From Linyphia triangularis (taxonomy: Eukaryota > Arthropoda > Arachnida > Araneae > Linyphiidae), in the NCBI GenBank assembly GCA_963978545.1, contig OZ021724.1, positions 101,258,163-101,322,162 of the forward strand: DNA of 64,000 bases. Direction: 5' to 3'. The notes under the pieces are model-generated. The model was not told the DNA's origin. It did no database searches and was given only the letters and a program-made list of their open reading frames with translations. A program made the translations under genes and the position numbers. Positions 9,946-21,036 of this stretch are shown piece after piece (position 1 is the first letter of the stretch; each line of letters starts with the position of its first letter).

Positions 9946-10571
9946 TCTATAATAATAAAACAAGCTGTGTGTCTGTCTGTGGCTCTGTGGATCTACTTAA
10001 AATTAGAGTAGAGCTCTGAAATTTTCAGCATAAGTAGTTTCCGCCTTCTAATTTTATGCATCCCAAACAGAATGTTAAAATTTTAATTAGTTCTTTTTTA
10101 ATTAATTTTATAATTAATTAATAAATATGTTACAAAACGATATCTAATACGTCTACAGTTCTGAAATTTTCAACATAAGTAGTTTTGGCCTTTTAATTAG
10201 GCTTTTAAAAAACAGAATTTAAAATTTTTATTTTGTTCTTTTTTAATTTTTTTTTTTTAATTAATTAATAAACATTTTACAAAACGACTACTAATTGGGC
10301 TATAGATCTGAAATTTTCAACATAAGTAGTTTTAGCCTTCTAATTGGACTTATGAAAAACAGAATTTTAAATTTTTATTTAGTTTCTTTTTAATTAATTT
10401 AGCGAATGAAGCGAGCTCGATTTTGCGTAGTGATGAACCTTCCTGCGAGAGAAGAGCCAAAAACTGGGTCCTATACACGAATGACAGATTTCCGCAACAC
10501 GAGGCCTCACAGCTAGCTAAAACATTTTGCACATGTTAAAATTTCGTAGCGAAGAACGGGTATTCAGCTAA
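9946..10571 (+). mobile_element. Non-autonomous Helitron (family d) with internal tandem repeats
   Basis: Begins TCTATAATAATAAAACAAGC after an A and ends ...CGGGTATTCAGCTAA before a T, the A/T flanks and CTRR end of Helitrons. A small hairpin (ttcg-tag-cgaa) precedes the end. Inside, a unit containing ctgaaattttcaacataagt recurs at 10016, 10161 and 10318 (145-157 bp spacing). An inverted relative is at 58325-59001. A CTAG at 10513 is an alternative 3' end but is followed by C. Confidence 0.72.
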
Positions 10572-11215
10572 TATGCTATAAAAAAAAAAATGGGAATTCC
10601 GACCATAAGTCCACTCGTACCACTTTTTCAATGCAATTCAGATATGACCGAAATATAAATGTAACTAAGTTGACATCCTTTCAAACATGGGCTACGGCAG
10701 AATTATTTTCAAGGGGGTTGCAGATCACAAACTGATTGGTGCAAGTGGTTGATTTCTGTTCAAATGCTGATTTTTAAGGGGACTTCTTAATGGTATGTTT
10801 AAAAATAGTTATATAAAGAATTTCTGTTCAATTAAACACAAAATCTCTTTCAAATCTCCGTTTTCAAGAGTTGAATGCCACCTTCCTTCACTTTACATTT
10901 AGTTTTCAAATTCCAGGGGGATGCAAATCCACTCTCTCGCACCAGCCACGCAAGTCTACCCTCAGAATGTGAGCAGTTCTGTACGATTTTGTATATTGAA
11001 GGTGGAATTATAAAAAGTAATTATTAAAAAAAAAGCATGAAATTATAGCCTGAAGTCTTTTCTGGTGAGATCCCGTCGAACATACTTTATTAGCTACAAC
11101 ATTGTTGCAAAAAATGGATTGTACGTAGTTGCAAGATTAGTAAATACGTTTAAATTCAACAGTGGCCGATTTAGAAAAAAGTTTAATGGACATTTTGGCA
11201 AAAAGTTATGTGTAA
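10572..11215. other. No recognised feature
   Basis: Sequence between two Helitrons with no repeat relative and no coding signal. Confidence 0.45.
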
Positions 11216-11901
11216 TCTATATATTTAATAGGCAATACGTTTTTTGGGGTTAGTCCGTCCGCCTAAACTACTCAACCAATTTCAATGATCAAGGTGTCAT
11301 TTTAAAGGAAATAAGCTGTAGATTTGCCAAAACGTACCAAAATAATTTATTAACACTTTATTAATTAGTTAAATTTCAATATTTTTCATCATTAAGCTAC
11401 TACAAAGCCTCAATGATTTTGAATATATGAATGGCAACATCCTTACGTATGTAAACAACAAATCCGTTGCTAATTTTAAAGCTCTTTTTAAACTCTTCGT
11501 TTCAAAATTGATTTTTTCTGTTTTTCTGAAGCATTTTTGTATTAGAGTAATTATTATTTTGAAGTATTTCTATCCAGAAAATGCCTCGCGTTGGACGTCG
11601 TTCTCTAACGGGGCGACTTATCAGAATAAATAAAAGATATTGGGACTTCAATGTAAGGGCATAACTAATGAAGTTTTAAATCAGAATGTTGGCGGATAGT
11701 ATATTTAACTTTCTATTATGAAACTTGCAATTTGGGTGTTTTCTCTATTAGGCCTTACATTAAAGTTATAAAAATTTGGTTACATTTTTTATGGCTGGCA
11801 AACCTATTCGAGCGCAGCAAGATGTTTTAACCACAAATCCGAGCGCAGCGAGGTGTTTGGGGGTTGGCGAGCGTTAGCGAGCAGGGGGCGAAGCCCCCTA
11901 G
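11216..11901 (+). mobile_element. Non-autonomous Helitron (family a), copy 1, complete
   Basis: Starts TCTATATATTTAATAGG after A (11215) and ends in the hairpin AGGGGGCGAAGCCCCCT plus AG, i.e. a CTAG terminus followed by T (11902). These are canonical Helitron ends. It is 686 bp. Two further copies (22364 and 29522, both minus) share nearly the whole sequence and the same A/T flanks. Confidence 0.95.
11581..11664 (+). pseudogene. Relic of a Helitron ORF start (27 codons)
   Basis: An ATG opens a basic peptide, MPRVGRRSLTGRLIRINK, that stops after 27 residues. The minus-strand copy near 22640 keeps GRRSLTGRRERNNHSRRN in the matching place. Short Arg-rich N-termini of this kind occur at the start of Rep/helicase proteins of arthropod Helitrons, so this may be the captured first codons of the autonomous parent. 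Weak evidence, too short for certainty. Confidence 0.3.
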
Positions 11902-11926
11902 TGCAATTTTAAACAAAAAGAAACCA

Positions 11927-12138
11927 TTAACCCTTTGCACTCCAGGCCTTTTTCGCGCTGAGGAATCAGCAACTCGAGACATTTTAGGTTCGGCTGGTGT
12001 TTATGGATTTGCTTCATAGAAACTAAACACAGTCATTGGCCTTGCATCGAATTTCCGCATCCCACCTAATGGTCCTCTCGTGGTTTGGCATCCAATCGTG
12101 TGGCGCCTGAGAGGCGCCACTGGAGTGCAAAGGGTTAA
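11927..12138. mobile_element. TTAA MITE family A, copy 2, 212 bp
   Basis: TTAACCCTTTGCACTCCAGG at the left and CTGGAGTGCAAAGGGTTAA (19 bases) at the right: nearly perfect inverted termini on TTAA. The interior (aactcgagacattttaggtt) matches 3708-3920. Confidence 0.93.
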
Positions 12139-12339
12139 GAAAATAAAATTTTTACTACACACGTTTTGAGTTCTCACGTATTGTATTCTAACTTGCAAAA
12201 AACACTTAAGATTGTTGTTCATAACATTTCTCTCAATTACAAAGCTTTTGACAGTCCTTTTTGCATTTGCATAGCAAAAAGTCATTTATTGGGAAGCGCA
12301 CTTTGTTTAGTTGGTAATTGACCGCAGTTGCGTTTCGCG

Positions 12340-13207
12340 ATGGTCATCATAATGACCATCATGGATAGTGTGGTGGCCACGGGACCTGTCATTAAGGTTT
12401 TTGTAAAAATTGCACATGCGCATGAAGTAGCTGTCGTTGAAAATTTTATATTTTTTAGTAATTGCCAAAAAACGACTCTAACGATTTTGATTAAAATCTT
12501 TGTGATAATGCAATTTTAGGTGTTCTAAATACCCCACCTCCGAAATTTTCTTTGAAATGCGATAAATGCGTAAAAAAATTGAAATGAATGTCTTAACACT
12601 GAGTTCTCTTTCCCTGAACGTAACCCATCAACGACCGTTTATCTTCTTTTGCACATACATCGAAAAATATATCACCAATTTCACCCATCGATATAGATAA
12701 ACAACTGGATAGACTGCTTAACGCTGGGAAAATGAAGCCATTGCTAGATGCTGTTGGTGGGATACAAATTACGGATTGCCCAGGATTGAAAATAAAACTT
12801 TCGGTTCTGCACAGCAGAAATGTCAATAGTAGACCTTAATGAGTAATAATGTGCAAAAATATATATACTTTAGCATTTTACAAGGCGTTTCGCATTTCCA
12901 TCCAACTCTAAAAGTGAACTGTGATTGGTTAATCTTCCCACCAGCTTCGCAATCCCCGGCGCGTTTTTCTCTTTGCATTGACAATGGAGACAGTCTATCC
13001 AGTTGTTTATCTATATCGATGATTTCACCATTTGCTAGTTTTTTGTTAATGTAATAATCAACGCCAAAATAATCGCCAAACTAGCCATTTATTTGAATAA
13101 TGAAAATATAAAAACGAAAACGTTAAATTACACCAATCCATGGCAAATTTAAATGCAGTTACCAGTATTTAGTGTACATGAAAATTGTACGATGTTCCAC
13201 ACCTCTA
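12340..13207 (+). mobile_element. HLN copy, 5'-truncated, split by an 8-bp-TSD MITE
   Basis: The 12340-12685 part has the caaaattgcacatgcgcat and ccccacctccgaaatt landmarks; 13030-13207 has the gccaaactagccat-to-CTAA 3' part with cgatgttccacac. The two halves are separated exactly by the MITE at 12686-13021. Confidence 0.78.
12686..13021. mobile_element. MITE with ~31-bp TIRs and 8-bp TSD, copy 1
   Basis: Termini CATCGATATAGATAAACAAC... are inverted at the two ends over about 31 bp. The target duplication atttcacc is perfect (12678-12685 and 13022-13029). It is 336 bp and non-coding. An 8-bp duplication points to the hAT, P or Merlin superfamilies; 31-bp TIRs starting CAT recall P elements. 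Superfamily unproven. Confidence 0.93.
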
Positions 13208-13693
13208 ATTAACATAAAAGAGAATCACCGATGGATTAAAAGCTAGAAATTCTGACCAGCAAGCAAATTGATATATATCCAGATACGAAATATTTATTTT
13301 GACTAAAGGTGTAAGCTTGCTCTAGAAGTTTAAGTTCGCACCTGCGTTCCAATTATTTCTGAAAATACCTTAGGGAATATCCCGAAAAAGTCAAATAGGT
13401 GACGCAACCACGCTTTAAAAACAATTTCCGTTGTTGTCATTGTCCTCAAGGTGACAAAAAATATGTTTCGTTTGAAAGCTTTCTGTATCCCGTAAGTTGA
13501 AAAGAGTGAAAATTACCGACATTTATTGTCTTCTTTTGTTCTTTTTCATGAGTCCAACAGGTGATTAATCACTGGCTATCGCGCGAGTGAAAAGGTGTCA
13601 ATCCCCTTTTCAAGGAAAAGAAAGGGCTAAAAGGCGATGGTGAAAAGTTCTACTCAATAATTAAAACATTCATGGGCTTGTTTTAAACTTAAA
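13208..13693. other. No recognised feature
   Basis: Unassigned sequence between two HLN copies. Confidence 0.4.
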
Positions 13694-14402
13694 CTAGGGG
13701 TGTGGAACATCGCACAACTTTCAATTACACTATAATATTGGTCATTGCATTAAAATATTTGGTGTTATTTTCTGTATTCATATTATCACTCATTTAAATA
13801 ATAAAAAAAAGGACCAGTTTGAGAATATTTTTGGCAATTTTTTTTTTACATAGGCAAAAAAACCGGTTAAATGGCAAAATTGGCGATGCTTTCGATTGAC
13901 AGTGTCCTTTCTTGCACGTGAAAAGGAAAAAAAAAAAAAAAAAAAATCAATCGTTGATGGCTGATGCTCAAAAGCAGAGAGCTCTGTGTGAAAGCCCCTC
14001 GTTTTTCAACTTTTTACACTTTTATTGCATTTCTATGGGAATTTTGGAGGTGGGGACTATTAGAACACCTTAAGAGGCATTAGCACAAAGATTTCAATCC
14101 AAATCGTTAGAACCGTTTTTTAGTGATTGCTGAAAAACACGATTTTTTCATTATTTCAACCTTATGCGCATGCGCAATTCGGACGAAAACCGTAATGGTA
14201 GGTCTCATGGCCACCACTAGCCCGCACACAAAATTTGAATGACGTAGGTCAGCTATTTCGGGAGTTATGCTGATCACGTACACAGAGACACCTAGACATT
14301 TTTTCTAGACCACTTTTTTGAAATCAGGGTGTTCCAAAGCGTGAAGAAATTGAATTTTTTTTTTTTTTTTGACCGAATGCATTACTTTATGTAATTAAAG
14401 TC
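13694..14402 (-). mobile_element. HLN copy, nearly full length
   Basis: On the plus strand it opens CTAGGGGTGTGGAACATCGC (the 3' end of HLN) and runs through to the worn 5' end near cattactttatgtaattaaa. The poly-A tract at 13930-13946 and the cacagagacac microsatellite are in their usual places. Confidence 0.85.
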
Positions 14403-14689
14403 CTTGTGTTAATTAAAAACGAAATATCACACGTTATTTCGATTATAATTACAAATCTCAATGTTTCAGTAACTAATGTAATTAAGCTTTTTTTTTTATT
14501 ATCTGCAATGCATTTCAGCGTGACTGGACGACGGACAAGTTAGATTATAAGTATTCTGAAGCGATTATAGAAGTTTACAGAATCGGCAATGTTACAGATT
14601 TGAGAGTTACCATCCACTGAAATCGATTATCTTGCTATTCATTAACGTACAGCCGATTCTATTCTCAGCGTGGTCTTAGCGTTTGCATC
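14403..14689. other. No recognised feature
   Basis: AT-rich; nothing assigned. Confidence 0.4.
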
Positions 14690-15112
14690 AAATTTTTATT
14701 ATATAAAAAAATATATCTAACAGCAAATAATGCGGCAAACTACGTTTTAAAATTTATTTATTAAAAATAAATGAGAATTTATGCATTCACGTCCAATTAT
14801 CTTTTATTTATTCCGATTAAAATATTTGTGGCAACAGGAAAGAGTTTCAACAATGATCGGTTGAATGAGATTTATTACAGTATACCAAAGCGATTATAGA
14901 AACGTGTGTGAAAGCGACCTTTTAATGACAGTGACAACTTCCAAAATTTGATAGAATGCATTGTCATCGACATCGAATCTATCTGCTAAATTTTAACCCG
15001 AAGGGATGACAAGTGAGTTAAATAGGCCTTATCAGGTTTGCACGGCAGACATACCTCCCCCCCCCCCCATAACACAAAATTGAAGTTAATATAAAGGATT
15101 TAAAAATAGCAC
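14690..15112 (-). mobile_element. R6 dispersed repeat, copy c
   Basis: Shares gcggcaaactacgtttt, gcattgtcatcgacatcgaa and the terminal gaagttaatataaaggattt with other R6 copies. A run of 13 C bases lies near 15056-15068, close to where other copies have CAAA or GT microsatellites. Confidence 0.75.
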
Positions 15113-15588
15113 AAACTGCTGGTTTTTGAGTTGTGATACCACAAACAAAATGGAGAACAAACACCTTGTTCTATGAAAGGCATATATCAAAACTCCTAAA
15201 TCTATATCTAAAATATATTGTAAAAAGAAAACTAAAGAATATCCAGATCAAACTGATATAACTTCACGTGTTTTCATATATATTTGTTCAGTTTTTTTTT
15301 GCAATCGATATGAAAGCAAAGATTTGTTCATTGTCTTATCATGACTGCATTTTGCAGTTGAATCAACTGAATTCTTCAGTTGAGCAAACGGCATTAATCC
15401 AATTTATTAAATGATGAATTTTTTTTGTTTCCTGTCTCCATGGTAATTGAAGATGAGTTATCCATCTAGCTCTGCAGTAGTTTAACGGTAGGATTTCGAT
15501 CATTTTCTGTAATAATTATCGTTATCGAAGACGTAAAATTACAATTTTGAACCTTATAGATACAGAAAACGATCTTCATTTTTTGAAA
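15113..15588. other. Spacer between two inverted R6 copies
   Basis: R6 copies c (minus) and d (plus) face outward from this stretch and both reach it with the same 'aaggattt'-type terminus. Nothing else recognised. Confidence 0.4.
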
Positions 15589-16130
15589 ATCCTTTATATT
15601 AACTTCAATTGTGTGTGTATGTGTATGTTTGACTATAGCGGGCAAATCTGCGGAGGCCTAATTCACCCCCTTGCCGTCATTCATTCTGTCTGAAACTTGG
15701 CAGACAGATTCGATGACAATGCATTCTATCAAATTTTGGGGTTCTGCAAATGTCACTAAAAGGTCGCTTTTACGGAATACTAATAAACCAACTTGCCGTC
15801 AACCAATCGCGCTGAAATAGCATATAACCTATCAGCGAAGAAACTCTTTCATGTTGCCAACATTGGTTTAATAAATGATAAAATTGTTTTAATCGGAATA
15901 AATAAAAGATATTTGGATGCGAGTTAATAAATTCCCATTCAATTTTAATGAATAAATTTTGTAGAGTAGTTTACCGCATATTTTGCTGATAGAAATGTTT
16001 CCAATACTTAAAATGAGATGACAACACCAAGCACACGCTGACAACAGAAACGGCGCTTTTTTAATGAATATAAAAATTGGCGATGCATAAAAAGTATTTT
16101 GATTAAAAAGTTTGCTTTTATGGGTTTTAC
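15589..16130 (+). mobile_element. R6 dispersed repeat, copy d
   Basis: Begins tcctttatattaacttcaat after an A, followed by a GT microsatellite and ctatagcgggcaaatctgc, then gtttaccgcatattttgc and the gggttttac end. The minus-strand frame over 15889-16164 has no recognisable protein. Confidence 0.75.
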
Positions 16131-16274
16131 TATTATCAACGCTGGGGTGCTTGTTGGTGGTCACGTGACACCACTGTTGATCCTAGTTGACTCGCCAGTA
16201 AATAAAAACAGTTTGATTTACTAGAGATGCCTGTGTCAAACTGGCTTTTCCAATAACTGGAATGAAGCACTTAC

Positions 16275-16336
16275 ATGGTACTAGAGTTTGGCATCTAGTG
16301 ACTGGTGACTAAGTGGTACAAGTGGTTGGTATCTAG
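16275..16336. repeat. Left fragment of the 38-bp minisatellite
   Basis: About 1.6 units of the array that resumes at 19937. The hAT element at 16337-19936 separates the two parts. Confidence 0.85.
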
Positions 16337-16779
16337 CAGTGGCGGTTCTAGGCTAATCACAAGGGAGGGGCTACAGCATGCAAAAATGTTCCGTAATGAG
16401 AAAGCAAAATTAATTAGAGCTACTGTTGTGGTCAATTAGATTTTATTACAATCAAGAAATAGTACATTAATATACAGTGACAATTATTTAATTAACTTTA
16501 ATTATATTTAAGTAATTAAGTGCAAATAATTATTTTAATTAATTATTCAAAATGGTGTTTTTTTTTTTTTTTTAAAGCAATCCAAGTGGATGACATTAGC
16601 TAAAATTGAACAATAAAAAGAAAAAAACTGGTATTTAGACAAAAAAGTAACAGGCATATATGTAACTAAACACAGGACGACGAAAACTTTTATAATGACC
16701 AAAAAAAAAAAAAAAACCCACCTAGTTTCTCGATACATAAATACAAAAACAAAACATCAAATTTTGTGGAGTCTGTGCT

Positions 16780-18050
16780 TTTAGACATTCCAATTTGCAA
16801 TTTTCATTCGTCTTGTTTTTTTGAGACTGAAGATGTTAATGACGTCTTCTATGGAGATGTTTCTATCCTTTTGAATATTTGCCAGTGTTAGTCCGTTTAA
16901 TCTTGCCTGGCCCATGGTGCTTCTTATATATGTTTTAATCCTTTGTAATGTGGAGAAGCTTTTTTCGGGAGTGCTTGTTGTAATGGGAATTGTTCCAAAT
17001 ATCTGTAGAAGAATAAAAATGTTGGGAAAAATTGTTGATCGCAGTTCTTCAGGGCTACAACTGCTGTATAAGGCGGCGCAATCTCACTATCCCATTTGTT
17101 TTTCCATAGCTTTACTTTTAACTTTAGTACAAGCTCAGAGCCATCTAGGTACTGCTGGTAATTTTTTACAGCCTTAAGGATTTCTTCTTCTTCGTACTTC
17201 AAAATATTTTTTGGAACAAGGCCTTCTAAAGGTAATATATCCACCAATTGTTGGGAAAATCTCGATTCCAGTTCTTGAATCAAATAGTCTACCAAAGGTA
17301 AAAAAAACCATTCGTCTGTAATACTCCTCGGGATTTGAAGCATCAATATTTTCTCGATGAGTCTGTCAAAAGCATTTTCTTGGTATGCGTAATTCGCATT
17401 CGATTTCGCTTGCTATTTGCAAAGCGTCTTCGAAAATACTACCGAATTCGATATCCACAGTTCTTCGTAGATTTCTGAAAACCTCTAATATGCAGTTTAT
17501 ATTTTGCATGGCATTTCCAAAATCTAACTGTGGATTTTGTAGTTTCTCACTTAGCCTTAGAGTTATTGCCATGCAATATACCGTTGTATCCAACGCTATG
17601 ATGAATTATCCTTTTTGAACAGCCGAACTGAGCATAGAAGCGTTGCTTGATGTTTCCGAGTTGGTATCTGGTGAAGTTGAAAGCTGATCAAGCAGTGTTA
17701 CAGTAGGGAGAAATAACTCTTTAAATCTATATAAGCTATGGTGTCGTTCAACCGATCTAGTGGGTCACATCACCTTTAAACTTTTCTTCTTTGTTTCTGG
17801 AAGTTGATTAATTACTTCCTCTAAAGCATTTTTGCGTAAAGCAGAAGCAGAAAGAAAAGTTGTTACCGCTCCTACGGTTCCAAACATGTTTCGTATGGCA
17901 GGAATGTCACACGATTTTGAAATAACCAAATTCAAGGAGTGGCTGAAACAGTGACTGTAAACAGCCATGGGTTGCTCGTTTGATATCAGGGCCTGCACTC
18001 CTTTAAACTTTCCAGCCATGTTAGAACCCCCATCATACCCTTTTCAGAAT
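16780..18050 (-). pseudogene. Broken hAT transposase (ZMYM1/TTF-domain-like type)
   Basis: Read on the minus strand from 18050 leftward. GYDGGSNMAGKFKGVQ holds the RNase H-like catalytic Asp in the DG.SNM context of this hAT branch. HCFSHSLNLVISKSCD follows at 17940-17880. Then come mid-domain pieces at 17593-17366 and 17346-16990, and finally SFSTLQRIKTYIRSTMGQ and RLNGLTLANI, the hAT C-terminal dimerisation motif, at 16970-16850. Stops and at least two frame changes (near 17600 and 16980) separate the pieces, so it is inactive. A further frame at 18348-18148 may be the N-terminal side. It would have catalysed cut-and-paste movement of its host element. Confidence 0.88.
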
Positions 18051-18398
18051 AAGTAAATGATAAAGACCATATTATTACCAATTAAAGGCAGCTATGTCAG
18101 AAAGCAAAACACAAACTAACTTTTATAAGTCTTAAAAAATAAAATTGTTAGGATAATTTTTTAAAAATTACATGCCTGTGAAAGGTTATTGAATCCACTA
18201 TTTCAAAATCAATCTTGCATCCAAATCCAGTATAGTATTTTGGCATTTTTTCGGCATTCAAGAAAATACAGTCTTCAGCTTTCAAATGTTTAACCTCTAA
18301 GTCAATGAAAGAATTTTTCTCCAGTTCCGTTTTGAATGCTGTCGGCACGTGACAGCACTGTTCGTATTACTAGGTTGCCATACAGACTTGGTCTAGTT

Positions 18399-19573
18399 CA
18401 GGGGTTCCCAACCGGTGGTACGCGTACCACTGGTGGTACGCGGGAACGTTTCAGGTGGTACGCGTGAGTGATGTGAGCAACATGCTATAAATAGCTTTTG
18501 TACGCATGAGCAGTGAACACGCAAACATTACTCAGCTGCTTGTCTCTGCAGGAGTGGAAGAGTGACAGCGCCGGGGCGGCGAGAGCTGTCTTACCCCTCT
18601 TCCTCCACGGCCCACGCTATTACTAACTTCCCCTGCGCCTACATTCTTCCGCCTCACAATATTGTCAGTGATTGTGCAATGTTTATATGTTGTTGTAATG
18701 GTTTGCTGTGGGTGTTGTAATAATTAATTGTGATTTCGTATAAGAAAACTGAACTATGAAACGATTTCTGACATCCTCTTCTACTTCAAAGGATTGTGCT
18801 AAAAAACCTAAATCACTGGCCAATCGTAAATAAGATGAAAGCTACTTACAGTACGGTTTTATAGTGAAGCCTGGGACTGAAACCAGTGGCATTCCTATTC
18901 CTCAATGTATTGTATGTCTTGAAACACTTTCGAACCAAAGCATGAAGCCTTCTTTACTGATAATACTAGGCACCCTGATTTAATTGGTAAGCCCATTGAA
19001 CTTTTTAAAAGAAAATCTAATTTTTTTAAGAAAGAAACCCAATGTTTGACTAAGTTTGTCAATACTGATTCTAACTGATAAAGGTGTCATACCTTGCTAG
19101 TTTAAGAATTGCAAAAGATGGAAAGCCTCACACAATCGGTGATGCGCTTTTACTGCCGGCCGCTGTGGATATGGTCCAAGCCGTGTTAGGAGAAAAGGCA
19201 TCTAAAGAAATTCAAAAATACCACTGTCAAATAACACAGTAAAGAGACGAATTGCCGATATGTCTAATAATATTGAAGAACAATTGGCTTTAAAACTCCA
19301 AAAATGCACTTATTTTGCACTTCAAGTTGAGAAAAGCACCGATGTTAGCACCATTTTAATCTTTTTATTTCTCCTTTATTATAAGCATGTTATAAATAAA
19401 CAAATATCTAACCATTAAATTTGAAGTTTTCTCAGGAATTTAATTAAAAAGCCTTTGAACACTTTTATAAGAGTAAATATTATACGTTTATTAAAATATT
19501 TAGGTCTGGTGGTACGCCAAAATTTCTCAAAAAGTCAAGTGGTACGCAGGTGCAAAAAGGTTGGGAACCCCTG
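18399..19573 (+). mobile_element. Second hAT (Charlie-like ends), nested in the first
   Basis: Termini CAGGGGTTCCCAACC and GGTTGGGAACCCCTG are inverted. The duplication gtctagtt is perfect (18391-18398, 19574-19581). The 1175-bp element is an internally deleted derivative with only the start of a transposase. The GTGGTACGCG repeats near both ends are subterminal motifs of the kind transposases bind. Confidence 0.95.
18757..19320 (+). pseudogene. BED-finger hAT transposase relic (ZBED5/FAM200-like)
   Basis: The frame opens MKRFLTSSSTSKDCAKKPK, has one stop, then reads YLQYGFIVKPGTETSGIPIP, CIVCLETLSNQSMKPS and, after a frame change, HPDLIGKPIELFKRK. This is the C..C...H BED zinc-finger layout of the ZBED5-type hAT branch. 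Fragments of the following domain (LRIAKDGKPHTIGDALLLPA) continue to about 19250, where it is lost. Several stops and shifts; not functional. Confidence 0.85.
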
Positions 19574-19936
19574 GTCTAGTTGGTTTATTCTTAGTCTATG
19601 GGTACTTTGGTTATCTATTAACAGGGCACTTGGACTTTGGCCAAAACGCCGAAAACTACGACATTCTTTTACCTTTTACGGAGAATTGGGGTGAGAAGGG
19701 CAGGCGCGTCATTGCTTATATTCTTTGGGAGGGGAGGGAAAAAATGTGATTTTCTGCCCGGAAATTAAACTTTTTCTTAAATATTTGTATCTGGAAATAC
19801 ATTTAAAAAAATTCCAAAATCTTAGGGCGAGGGGGGGGGGGGCAGGGTAGTCATGAAAACCATTTTATTCAGTGTAAGTTTCACCCTCATGGAGGGGGCT
19901 ATAGCCCCCCTAGCCCCCCCCATGGAACCGCCTCTG

Positions 19937-20566
19937 GTATCTAGTGACTGGCAGCCAAGTGGTACTAGTGGTTGGCATCTAATAACTGGCGACCAAGTGA
20001 TACTAGTAGTAGGTATCTAGTGACTGGCGATTAAGTGGTACAAGTGGTTGGTATCTAGTGACTGGCGACCAAGTTGTACTAGTGGTTGGTATCTAGTGAC
20101 TGGCAGCCAAGTGGTACTAGTGGTTGGCATCTAATAACTGGCGACCAAGTGATACTAGTAGTAGGTATCTAGTGACTGGCGATTAAGTGGTACAAGTGGT
20201 TGGTATTTAGTGACTGGTGACCAAGTTGTACTAGTGGTTGGTATCTAGTGACTGGCAGCCAAGTGGTACTAGTGGTTGGCATCTAATAACTGGCGACCAA
20301 GTGATACTAGTAGTAGGTATCTAGTGACTGGCGATTAAGTGGTACAAGTGGTTGGTATCTAGTGACTGGTGATCAAGTGGTACAAGTGGTTGGCATCTAA
20401 TGACTGGTAACTAAGTGGTACAAGTGGTTGGCATCTAGTGACTGGTGACCAAGTGGTACTAGTAGTGAGCATCTAGTGACTGGAGACCAAGTGGTACTAG
20501 TGGTTGGCATCTAGTGATTGACAACAGAGTGGTACTAGTGGCTGGCATCTAGTGACAGGCGACCTT
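19937..20566. repeat. 38-bp minisatellite with a 152-bp higher-order unit
   Basis: Units of about 38 bp of the form tatctagtgactggc... start at 19938, 19976, 20014, 20052 and so on. A variant catctaataactggc recurs at 19976, 20128 and 20280, exactly 152 bp (four units) apart, so blocks of four have been amplified together. About 16.5 units lie here plus 1.6 left of the hAT. Confidence 0.95.
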
Positions 20567-21036
20567 AACTGGAATGTCGACTAGTAACGTGTAAATCAGC
20601 CTTAAGACGTCCATTCTGTCGGGATTCTAAGCTATCAAACAAATATCCAATAAGCAAATTGATTGAAAAGACATTCATCAGTTTAAATTGAATCTGTTCG
20701 GACACTACGCCATATCCGGCAAGAGAGTAATTCATTCGATCCCAGCGTTCCGCTCCCAATTGATTTACATTAGCCCCGTAAAGTAATTCCTTTTCTTCGT
20801 GTTTTTGTTGAGTACACAGATGACTGAACTGCTGGCTAGCAACAACACGACGACTTGCGACTTCCGTCCTTAATCAGTTGTCCGTTCCTTTCTATCGCAG
20901 TCATTTTTCATTACACTGATGTACGGTACTCTTTCGGAAAGGACCTGCCCCTGTCATCGAAATGGCATAACTCCGAAAGAGTGGGAGACAGAAAGAGACT
21001 TAGTGGTGTGTTGGGTAGACAGGTACGGAATTAAAA
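20567..21036. other. Unassigned, moderately GC-rich
   Basis: No repeat relatives. The frames at 20565-20759 (minus) and 20919-21128 (plus) show no recognisable domain. Confidence 0.4.

Larger units (their letters stand above)
16337..19936 (-). mobile_element. hAT transposon (lineage A), 3.6 kb, inside the minisatellite
   Basis: Ends CAGTGGCGGTTCTAGG and, complemented, CAGAGGCGGTTCCATGG: hAT-type CAGNGG inverted termini. gtatctag flanks both sides (16329-16336, 19937-19944), an 8-bp duplication, though the host array also repeats this word every 38 bp. It carries a broken transposase on the minus strand and a second hAT at 18399-19573. Subterminal GC-rich palindromes (ctatagccccc) lie near both ends. 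Confidence 0.93.

Noticed and set aside
10513..10516. CTAG as the 3' end of Helitron d
   Set aside because: It is followed by C not T and lacks a hairpin directly before it; the CTAA at 10568-10571, followed by T, fits better.
16914..17177. Plus-strand frame in the hAT
   Set aside because: Shadow of the minus-strand transposase relic.
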